NCBI GenBank assembly: GCA_949825045.1
Contig: OX463812.1
Span: 2,898,661-2,962,660 of the forward strand
Length of the DNA: 64,000 nt
Direction of reading: 5' to 3'
From: Argyresthia goedartella
Taxonomy: Eukaryota; Arthropoda; Insecta; Lepidoptera; Argyresthiidae
Shown: in pieces, positions 55,956 through 64,000 of the stretch
Layout of the letters: each line of letters begins with the position of its first letter
How positions within the stretch are numbered: the first letter of the stretch is position 1
Notes under the pieces: model-generated
What the model saw: only the letters and a program-made list of their open reading frames with translations
What the model was told of the DNA's origin: nothing
The model's database searches: none
Translations under genes and position numbers: made by a program

Positions 55956-57094
55956 CGTGTAAAAGGTATTTACTGGACGCTTGAGTCGAAAAATAGACGC
56001 TCTCGTCTCATCGGTCATTTGGTTGTCATTCAGCATCGTTTGTTGAACAATAATGAAACAGCAATAACTGGATATTAATCTCAGAAATAAAGATTGCGTG
56101 GTTGCGAAAAAAACAATGCGCGGGACAAGACATTCTTTGTGGTAGGTGTGACGGTCGGTCGGATAAAATCGTCGTTGTTTTTTGTTAAACGTTGCAACAG
56201 CGATTGTATCAAATTGTGCTATGCTGTATGTAACCGGTTATAAGATAATACTACTTTTGTTGTAATCGTAAAACTGTCTTGGCGTTCCCGATACCGAAAC
56301 GGTATTAAAAAACGGTGGTTTAAAAACTCTCATTCCTAGTTCTTTGGATCGAGTGGGAGAGTACAGCAGCTACATCTAGGGCACAGTTTAAGTTCTCTGA
56401 TCCTAGCTAAGCCGTCTCGGGACCCGTTGTAATTGGAGGTTAAATGATTCGCAAAGTGTTGAAATGGGGAACAGCTATTTTTTAAATTAAGTCCTTTCTC
56501 CTTAAGACTTCAAGAAACGGTTTGGAAGTGGATAAACGCTGTGCTTTTTATTTCTCATATAAATTGGCACCGTATAAGAAATGCGTTTTTTTTTTATTTA
56601 ATAAAAAGTACGCATTTAATAGAGTAGCCAACTGAGGAGCTTTTTTATACGTGCTGGGGCAATCTTTAAGACAAATTCTTTGCTGGAAATGGACACTACT
56701 GTAACCTCTATGTTTAATATGTTTCGAATTATCTGTCACTCTGTATAAAAGATGTAATAGAAAGTTGTATTTTAGGGGGTTTTTAGAGACATCATTGTGA
56801 ACAACTTTCACTATCAAACCAATTTGATCTGAGTAACTTTAATTTTCATTTCACTGTACGATTTGGGCCGGGTGATCAGCTGTATTGTAGTCCAAATCAG
56901 GATTGATGGCTAGAGGGAAAAGAGGAATTCGCGAAGTGGGTGACGCCCGCACACCTCTCGCACACCTGCAAACGCCCTTTCATCAAAGAGGCGCGCAAGT
57001 CCGCATCGACCAGTTTATCGATTTCGATCTTGCTAATTTTGAAGCCTGCACTTGTACTTTTGCTTGTAATGCTTGGTATTTCTCTACGAGATCG
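55956..57094. other. Intron sequence, no gene recognised
   Basis: An 89-codon minus frame (56817-56548) has no recognised domain. Nothing else supported. Confidence 0.4.
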
Positions 57095-57415
57095 AGTCAG
57101 AAATGAGGAGATCCGTAGAAGAACCAAAGTTGCTGACATAGCCCGTAGGATAAGCAAACTGAAGTGGCAATGGGCAGGCCACATAGCGCGAAGATCGGAT
57201 GGCCGATGGGGCAAAAAGGTCCTTGAATGGAGACCACGTACTGGCAAGCGCAGTGTGGGTCGGCCACCTACGAGATGGACCGACGACCTGGTGAGGATCG
57301 CTGGATCTCGTTGGATGCAGGTGGCTACGGACCGGTCACGCTGGAGTGCGATTGGAGAGGCCTATGTTCAGCAGTGGACGTTAACAGGCTGAAATGATGA
57401 TGATGAATGACTTGT
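57095..57415 (+). pseudogene. 5'-truncated RTE-clade LINE
   Basis: The plus strand reads RDRVRNEEIRRRTKVADIAR, LKWQWAGHIARRSDGRWGKK, SVGRPPTRWTDDLVRIAGSR and SAIGEAYVQQWT, then stop at 57390-57392. This is the diagnostic C-terminal end of RTE-type LINE ORF2. The 3' tail is GATGATGATGA. The frame is intact to the truncation point. Confidence 0.9.
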
Positions 57416-57989
57416 ACTTTTGTATTTAAAATGTCATCGGCTGCCTCTTCGTCTAAATTAATGGAAAGGTAAATCCAATAATTTCAAGCATGAGAACTAG
57501 CTATAAAAATACTGTAAATTGTGACATTGAACGGAAAAAATATTTCAAAAAAACATCAAATGATGTAGGAATAGAAAAAGAGATGGAAGATAATATCAAA
57601 GAAGATGTTTACGTTTATTAGTCAGATTATTAAGTAGCCTGACACCCCTCCACCAACCCGCACTGAGCCAGCGTGTTGGTAGAGGTGTATAAATGAGCTA
57701 TATTCATATACATGAGCGTAAATATGCGAGCTGTGTTGCTCACAGTAGCGCCAAAGTGTGCATGCTCGCTAGACAATTGATAGATTGATTGACTGCTCAT
57801 CCAGACCAATTTCGTATATATTTTTTATTTCGTATATTTTTATTGCACATGAAATGCACATTACAAGCTTATAAAAAAGACTAAATTTGATGAATTTGAT
57901 AGCAATGACAGGTAGACCTTATGCAGAAATACGAGTAAATAAAAAGTGTCTTGTTTTTTGTAAATATACCTTTGCGTGCCAATATATGA
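57416..57989. other. Intron sequence, no gene recognised
   Basis: Contains a reversed family C scrap at 57635-57690 (CCTCCACCAACCCGCACTGAG). Otherwise AT-rich. Confidence 0.45.
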
Positions 57990-58335
57990 CTGAATGTGCT
58001 GTGCTTAAATCAATTTAACAACCATTGTAACCACATGTATGCAAATAAACGAATCTGAATCTGATGCTGTAGAGGAAACTGAGGATGTGTGTATCCCGAC
58101 GAAGACGAATAGGCAGCCATTTTAACTCCCTGCGATAAAGTGACACACCGTGGAACTTTCGCAGTCCGAAGATGTACCCAATCCCGAGGTTTTGAAGTCG
58201 CTTGAGTTTCTTCGGTTGCTCTTCGTTAGCGCTAACCCAGCAAACATCAGCATAATCAATCAGCGGAAGGGATTGAGCGAGATAAATTTTTGTTTGACGT
58301 GGCAAGAAGTACCATTCCACTGCGTCCCAGCCACC
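57990..58335 (-). pseudogene. LINE post-RT domain relic next to mGluR exon A
   Basis: The minus strand reads TKIYLAQSLPLIDYADVCWV, KKLKRLQNLGIGYIFGLRKF and LYRRELKWLPIRLRRDTHIL, the post-RT region of an insect LINE. It ends in LHTCGYNGC and a stop at 58015. It lies about 50 bp inside the intron from the exon A donor. Confidence 0.85.
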
Positions 58336-58388
58336 TTAATATAATCTCGAAATTATATTATTTATAAGATCCCCAAAAAAATACTCAC

Positions 58389-58602
58389 CAATATGCTTGC
58401 TCTCATTGAAAGCCTCCGGGATCTTCCTAGTCAGCACCGCGTACACAGTGCACACCAGTATCAGCACTATCGGGTAGAAGAATGCGATCATATACGACGC
58501 GTCGACGTACGAGTCGCACACCAGCATGTTGTCTTCCCGCGTCGGGTAGTGGAACATTGCGTGCGCGGGCGCAACTATCATCCAGACTACGACGATGAGG
58601 AC
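58389..58602 (-). CDS. mGluR: Metabotropic glutamate receptor, exon A (TM4 end, ECL2, TM5)
   Basis: A 214 bp internal exon with acceptor CTCTCCCCAG and donor GTGAGT. It starts in phase 0 and holds 71 codons plus one base. VLIVVVWMIVAP is the end of TM4; HAMFHYPTREDNMLVCDSYV is extracellular loop 2 with its conserved Cys, which bonds to the top of TM3 in this family; SYMIAFFYPIVLILVCTVYA is TM5; LTRKIPEAFNESKHI is intracellular loop 3. This pattern is typical of insect group II-like mGluR. The split Gly codon joins exactly to exon B at 10939. The preceding exon, with TM3 and TM4 start, is not found up to 64000, so another long intron follows upstream. Confidence 0.97.
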
Positions 58603-59893
58603 CTGGGGAGAGACGATACATTTATTTTAACTGGGTTTACGTGGATGTGCCGCTGTCATCCCGACTGCCAAATACTCATACAATATACTTTAAGCATTAT
58701 TTACCTATATTTACCCTGTAAGAGATGAACACCCTTGTTTTTGAGGAATTCAGAAGCCATTATAACCTCTCTCTGTATTTCTATCCTGGATTTTATGAAT
58801 TCTGTAGTGAGAGGTGATGGAGAGGGGCTTGCTGGCAAGATGATGCTTGTTAGTAGAGAGAACTTCGATGAATTATCCTTTGTTATTTATTCAGTGTTAT
58901 TCACTACGCTACGCTACTTCTTTCCAACTTGAGCAGTCATTAGACGCTCTCTTCGCTTCCATCGCAAATAGGACTTTTTAATTGTCTGTCTATCGGTTTT
59001 CCTCCGTAATTATTTAGCGTTTACTCGACAGAGTCTTCGTCACAAAGGCAGCAGTTTGAGCAGCTATAAGACAGATTTTATGTCAGTGAATCGATTTCTC
59101 CTTAACCTGTTGATATTATCTTTAGAAGCTAAGGTAACATTCAAGTAGTGGTGTAAAGTTTGTCGTACATATACATATGTGCGGATATTATTGCGACGAT
59201 GATAGAGGCGCCATTCCCACCATTCCAATAATTTTGTTTATCTACAATTGCAAGATACAGTAAGTACCTATATTCCCATCTGGGCTTTGCTCTAAGCCGA
59301 TTTCCGCAGTCGAGCGTATACAGTGAAAACTTAGCTGGGGCTTAGCTTCCGACGTCGTTGCTCAATGAAATAAATAGCACTTTTGAGTTCACAGTTTGAA
59401 CAATTTCTAAATATGCTGGAAAGATTGAATGAATATTTCCTTGGAATATGGTGTTTCAAGTCCAACCACCAGGAAAAGTTTCGATTGGTCTATCAGGAAA
59501 TCTCAATATAGCTCGAACTTGAACTTATCAATCAAGCTTTAACCAGTTTGCTGAGAGTTCATTTTGATATCGTCGAATTTAAATTAGGCACATTTCGACA
59601 ATCTCAATGACTCTCAAAGGCTGTCTGGAAAAGACACCTCGACATCAAATGGTAGAATTTATGGGGCCCAGGAGAATCTTGATTTGATAAGGGTGGGTCT
59701 GAATCCAAATAAAAGGGATTCTTGTTCCTTTCTAGGGCACGCTCCACTTACTTTATAATTATTGCAATAACCTTTTTCGTTTTAAAGTCAGGGCAAATAT
59801 TTTCGTTAAGTGAGATAGCTGATAAAACAAGGAAGTTTTTAACTAATTTCTACGCTACGTAGGTACGTTATGTTCGTTTGAAGTACATCCTTT
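58603..59893. other. Upstream mGluR intron sequence, no gene recognised
   Basis: No exon-like frame with receptor motifs was found. AT-rich and featureless apart from short frames. Confidence 0.45.
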
Positions 59894-60290
59894 TATAGTA
59901 GTTTATGTGACTGATACATAATGCCTAATTATGTACAGTTACATACACTAGTTTATCTACATACATATCATAAGCTCTCTTTGATGTGTTCACGAACCGC
60001 ATGTTCGACCGACATGGTGGCATTGATAAATTGCTCTGCACTTGTTTAGCTTGATCGGTAGTACCAACTTCACAGACAAACTAGGGGCGGCACGCAGGCG
60101 AGCGTCGGCGTTTGAAATTGGAATGTCATAATATGACAAATTCCGGTACATTATGGTCATAATTTATAAATATTCAGATAAGAAATGAGTTTTTACCAAG
60201 AAGTTTATCATTATGCTGGTCGTAATGTGCGTTTTTTGGACGCAGTAAAGAGGGTTTATGATACGTGTGTATATAAAGATATAAATGATC
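59894..60290 (+). mobile_element. MITE-like family B, best copy
   Basis: Inner inverted repeats: TTTATCTACATACATATCATAAG (59943 on) against GGGTTTATGATACGTGTGTATATAAA (60254-60279), about 30 bp with mismatches. The interior has GGGGCGGCACGCAGGCGAGCG and TACCAAGAAGTTTATCATTATG. An outer block TAGTTTATGTGACTGATAC lies outside the left repeat in all copies. No coding sequence. Confidence 0.8.
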
Positions 60291-60414
60291 GGATTCTAAG
60301 GTGGTGGCTCTGCGGCAGAGCACCACACCTCAGTTCGATATTAATATTTTTTTAAAAAACCGTTGTAATACATTTTTTAATTGAATCAGTCTCTTGATTG
60401 GATGGGCTCACTGC

Positions 60415-60905
60415 ATCAAAATTAAGAGTGTTCTTTAGGGTTCCGGACCCAAACAAAGGGTACCAAATGGGACCCTGCTACTAAGTCTCCGCTGTCCGTC
60501 TGTCCGTCCATCCGTCCGTCCGTCAGCGGGCTAAATCTCATGAACCGTTATAGGTAGAGATTTGGAATTTTCACAGAATATTTATTTCTGTTGCGTCTAC
60601 AGCAACAAATAATTAAATGAACACGAGATTTTATGAATTAAACATACAAGTGGCGTGTTTTAAGACCACCCGCAATATAACATGATTCAAATATGATCGT
60701 AGTTTTTTTTCGTGACTTATATGAGTTAAGACATGGTTGTGTTAGCGCAATTGGTTTGATATCAGTTTCGCAATCTTAGGGTTCTGGGCTCGAATGCACG
60801 TTAGGACATAAAAATATTGTCTTTTTAATGCGTTTTATTATTTGTAGTTAAGTTAAGTTTCTTGTGTCCGAGTCCGAACCGTACTTGACCGATTTTTAAT
60901 TTTAG
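60415..60905 (+). repeat. Family A long variant with internal tRNA-like segment
   Basis: Starts TTTAGGGTTCCGGACCCAAAC, has a CCGT/CCAT run at 60497-60525, then a tRNA-like block at about 60740-60810 (GTTGTGTTAGCGCAATTGG, GGGTTCTGGGCTCGAATGC), and ends CGAACCGTACTTGACCGATTT. It matches the reversed mosaic at 22500-22950. Confidence 0.75.
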
Positions 60906-60908
60906 GCT

Positions 60909-61154
60909 ATAATAATACCTTGGACACTATTTACACACATTGATCTAGCCCCAAACTAGGATTCCCTGTATCTTGGGTACTAGACAACGATACACATACT
61001 TATGTAGATAAATATTATACTTAGATAGATAAACAACCATGACCAGGGTACAAACATCCATTCTCATCAAACAAATTTTTGCCCCCACCGGGACTCGAAC
61101 CTGGGACCCTAGGCTTTGTAGGCAGTGTCACTGCCGACTCGGCCATTCGGGTCG
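60909..61154 (-). mobile_element. tRNA-derived SINE-1 copy
   Basis: Reversed SINE-1, complete from TAATAATACCTTGGACAC to TGCCGACTCGGCCATTCGGG. Confidence 0.92.
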
Positions 61155-61318
61155 TCAATATCCCTATCCCATATCATTTATTATCTAACAACCGACAGTC
61201 GAAAGTTACCCAAAGTTATTAAATTGTTTCTGTATTAATTTACTTTATGCCAAATTTAGTGAAAATAATACAAACTAAACTCAAAACCCATTAATTTTCG
61301 GAAATAATTTGATATATA

Positions 61319-62160
61319 TGTCGGCGGCCAATTGTAGAATTGGGCACATTCTGATGTGCCGCACCATATTAAGATATGGCGGCGTTTCTTGAAATACGCC
61401 GTTATCTATGGGGCACATCATGATGTGCCTAAACCAAAATCGGGCACACCGAGGGAGACCAAACGTTTGTCAATTCCAAGTAAACGGTTTGCCACACCAT
61501 GATGTGGCCAAAGGATTAAACGTCACATCGTAAAATAGTAAAAATTTTGCGAATAAACAAATCTATTTAATTTTTATAATGTTTTTTTTTTGTTGTAACA
61601 CGTTTGCTATGAGTATACGTTTAAAAAAATGTTAAATCCCACGCCTCAACCGACAGGGCGTGGAATCATGGTAGGGTTGTTTTTCAGTGGAATGTCACAA
61701 AGCAGTACTGTCCTTTGACGCCGTGGACCGGAATTCGAAAGCTCAATTCGAGGCAGGAGTACGGGATGAGGAACACGAGGGTGGGGTGTGATGGGAGTCG
61801 AATCTTACTCTCGTCGTAGCCCGAAGCTGTCGCCGTAGTGAGGCTTGCCGACACGAGGATCGCTATCCGAAAGCGACGACTGGATCACCGAATCACTTCA
61901 ACCTTTCAAAGCACGAAGCACTCACTCCGATGACGTTAAATCTACTTATTTCCCGACGATTGTTCCGCGATTATTATAATTAACATTCAACCAAGCTTTC
62001 CGATGCTGGCGTTAGATATTTTCCATGTGCAACAAAGTAACCTCTAACTCGTCATTTTGTTTCTATACAAGTGACAGCTAGTGACGTCCCGATCACTCGC
62101 GGTCGATCCGCGCAACAAAAAAAAACCGGTGCGTTCCGAAGCATAAATATTAAACAGTCA
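61319..62160 (-). repeat. 3' LTR of the minus-strand BEL/Pao element (ends approximate)
   Basis: It follows the pol stop at 62188 and a GC-rich purine-containing tract (CCGGGCGGG, minus strand). In minus orientation a TGACTG...CGACA span from about 62160 to 61319 has TG/CA ends, but the other LTR lies outside the window, so the ends cannot be checked. It contains the palindrome cluster at 61343-61507. Confidence 0.5.
61343..61507. repeat. Cluster of five palindromes
   Basis: 61343-61360 (GGCACATTCTGATGTGCC, two mismatched centre bases), 61364-61379 (CCATATTAAGATATGG), 61380-61401 (CGGCGT/ACGCCG arms), 61412-61429 (GGCACATCATGATGTGCC, perfect) and 61492-61507 (CCACACCATGATGTGG). The first, fourth and fifth share the CACATxATGATGTG-like core. 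Confidence 0.9.
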
Positions 62161-62187
62161 CCCGCCCGGACAGGCCCGAACCTGTCC

Positions 62188-62478
62188 CTAATCAATAGGA
62201 AGGCGGGAAAGTGTTGCGACCGCTCTCTTGAGGACCGAGTCCCCCACCTTGAATTCTGCTGATCGAGGCGTGCCATCCCGACCCGTGTACAAATTGACGA
62301 TCCGTCCTCGTCTCCATCTCAATGATGGCAGGTTCGCATCCTTAATCAGCACCAAATCACCGACTTGAGGGGGGCTCGTCCCGTCAGTCCACTTAAGGCG
62401 CTGCTGCAAGATGTGCAAGTACTCAAGGGACCACCGTTTCCAAAAATCTTGAGCCATCTGCTTCAACATCTGCCACCT
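62188..62478 (-). pseudogene. BEL/Pao pol, C-terminal end (3' part)
   Basis: Minus strand reads RWQMLKQMAQDFWKRWSLEY, LQQRLKWTDG, VGDLVLIKDANLPSLRWRRG and AVATLSRLPID, then stop at 62188. This is the domain after the integrase core in BEL/Pao polyproteins. The reading frame is clean. It is separated from the preceding part (63786-64000) only by the solo LTR, with no other damage in view. Confidence 0.9.
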
Positions 62479-62482
62479 AGTT

Positions 62483-63781
62483 TGTAACGGTTTACCTTTA
62501 TTTCTACTAAATTAAAGATCTATACTATATTTAAAAGCCTAACTATATATTTACAACTCAAAAATCATCCAATCCACATATTACAACTATAATAAATATA
62601 ATGTATTTACATACAGACAGAATCGTTTGCGCACATTTACTATTAGGCAAACTAGTTACGAATACAATGAGTGACGTCACCGACTCGCGATAAGAACGCG
62701 GCCGCGACCAGCGAAGGCGACACGCACGCCACTGACATTTGCATTACGGCGAGGACCGCGACAGGTCAACCACTTTAATAACCATGGGATTTATTCCCAA
62801 AGATTTTCTAACTATGATGGTGTGACAGATGCTAAGTTTCGGAGTGAACCATCAATACCTATAACCTGTGTTAAAATTAAGTGCCAGTATTTCCCCGAAT
62901 TGGGTGAGTGTTGTGAATATTTTACTACTTAGATTAAGTTATCATAGATAGTTATAAATCACTTTACATGTAGAAAATATTAAAAATATAACTAGTTCTC
63001 ACTGTACATTAGTCTAAATCATGTTATAACATTATCTGCCCATTTGAATCATGCTGGGACTATCACGCTTCTAAAGGCTTCTAGAAATATCATCTACCCA
63101 CTTCATAAAAAACTCATGTAATATTAGCTAAATTACATTATTTCTAGCTAATTAAATTTTAATTTCATATACAATCGCAGTATAATGCAACAATGATGCT
63201 TTTGGTCATATTGTAATTAGTTTAGTACATTTCTTCATAAGGTTTTGATAATTTCATTTCATATTTTGCTTGATCATGAAACTGTTGATTTTGTTTGTGA
63301 CTGCCACATCTTTTGATCACCATTAAATGCTTTGGGGTTCACTAATATAGCCAACTAAAACGCGAGCATATTTATTCAACAATAAATCCCGATGTCGCAG
63401 TCACTTACACGAATTTGGACTTTTTGTGAAACGACTATTTTCCGGGAATTCCAGGGACCAAGTTTGGGGTTTGATTTGGAGCTCACCAACCTTCACGCGC
63501 ATGCTCCTGCGCGTATCCGGTAGACCTGCGTTGCAGACCCGAATCCCGGAAACTCGAACTCCCGCTTCAACATCTACGTGGACTACGTGCCGTTGGACAG
63601 TGCAGGGAAGTGACCCCAATTACAAGGACGTTGTTTCACACTAAATGCCAGCCAGATATAAACCCGCGACCTAGTCGAGTCTACTTTTCATTTTTAATAA
63701 ATAATTGTAAATTTCCTTTCGGGTTGTTTAATTTGGACCGGCTTTAATCCACCTACATTTATGCGACGCTAAAACGTCACA
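62483..63781 (+). mobile_element. Solo LTR (1,299 bp) inserted in BEL/Pao pol
   Basis: Begins TGTAACGG and ends GTCACA (TG...CA). AGTT at 62479-62482 and 63782-63785 is a 4 bp target duplication. Removing LTR and one AGTT would rejoin the pol frame exactly. GATATAAACCC near 63655 and AATAAATAATTG near 63698 suggest plus orientation (TATA and poly(A) signals near the end). No internal gag or pol, so it is a solo LTR left by LTR-LTR recombination. A 4 bp duplication is usual in gypsy-type elements; family not identified. Confidence 0.85.
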
Positions 63782-63785
63782 AGTT

Positions 63786-64000
63786 AACCGACTTAACTTA
63801 ACATCACCGAATGGGTATTCTGGCAGAGCGTTAAGGGGCTGACCTATCAGGAAGTGACCCGGCGTCAACGCTTCCAAATCATTTGGATCCGAACTGAGCG
63901 GGCACAACGGACGCGAGTTCAGTGTCATTTCAGTTTTACAGAACAGCGTCGCAAGCTCTTCAAAGCGTAGAGAGGTCTCACCGATGATCCTCGTCAGGTG
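63786..64000 (-). pseudogene. BEL/Pao pol, integrase C-terminal part (runs off the window)
   Basis: Minus strand is open from the window edge: ITETSLRFEELATLF-like text (IIGETSLRFEELATLFCKTE), then LNSRPLCPLSSDPNDLEALT, GHFLIGQPLNALPEYPFG and KLSRLT, where the solo LTR enters. LNSRPL...SSDPxDxxxLTPxHFLIG is the hallmark end of the BEL/Pao integrase. The 5' LTR, gag and rest of pol lie beyond 64000. Confidence 0.92.

Larger units (their letters stand above)
10940..58388 (-). other. Single 47.4 kb mGluR intron
   Basis: Bounded by the exon A donor (GTGAGT, minus strand, 58388-58383) and the exon B acceptor (CAG before 10939). The interval is 47,449 bp and phase 1. It contains the inferred nested gene, three BEL/Pao-related insertions or their parts, many LINE and SINE copies, and two satellites. 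Confidence 0.93.

Noticed and set aside
55160..55975. Similar flanks (CCAACGCTCTTCGAAAG and CCAACGTCCTTCGAAAG) as the target duplication of the LINE copy 2
   Set aside because: They differ at several positions and are offset from the element ends, so they are not a clean duplication.
62472..63756. Insertion bounded by the CCACCTA repeats at 62473-62479 and 63750-63756
   Set aside because: This pair would leave a broken pol frame; the AGTT pair with TG...CA ends restores the frame and fits an LTR.

Overview
This window is animal DNA, most likely from a moth or butterfly (Lepidoptera). It is AT-rich, its genes are split by long introns, and it carries repeat types typical of lepidopteran genomes: GGGTTCCGTACC/GCACTTGACCGG interspersed repeats, tRNA-derived SINEs with ATT-rich tails, RTE, jockey and CR1-like LINEs, and BEL/Pao LTR elements. 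The order is inferred from repeat style; no species can be named.

The host gene is a metabotropic glutamate receptor (class C GPCR) on the minus strand. Two consecutive coding exons are visible. Exon A (58389-58602) encodes the end of TM4, the second extracellular loop and TM5. Exon B (10788-10939) encodes TM6 and TM7. Exon A ends in phase 1 and exon B restores the same glycine codon, so the 47,449 bp between them is one intron. Earlier and later exons lie outside the window. Just downstream of exon B in gene direction is a roughly 108 bp tandem array (10035-10787) made of repeated partial copies of exon B itself; most copies keep the receptor reading frame and a GT donor.

Inside the giant intron, on the opposite strand, I infer a small nested gene (about 16001-19320). 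It has a promoter-like segment with two CCAAT boxes, a non-coding first exon, and three coding exons whose GT-AG junctions join into one 151-codon frame. A poly(A) signal lies just after the stop. The product is an RG/RGG-rich protein of unknown function.

The rest of the intron is layered mobile DNA. The best preserved element is a BEL/Pao retrotransposon (44620-51077) with two 279 bp LTRs and a 5 bp target duplication. It is broken by frameshifts and a stop, lacks the integrase catalytic core, and carries a 5'-truncated jockey LINE in its 5' LTR. An older BEL/Pao relic (28025-30790) is split by a MITE. A third BEL/Pao element (minus strand, 61.3 kb to the window end) has an open pol end interrupted by a 1.3 kb solo LTR with a clean 4 bp target duplication. 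LINE relics of several clades, five or more SINE-1 copies, three MITE-like families, a 14 x 81 bp satellite and a CCTACCCCTA satellite fill most of what remains. Several LINE relics contain long near-perfect hairpins.

Stretches with no recognisable feature are listed as such. Except for the two receptor exons and the inferred nested gene, no host coding sequence was supported.
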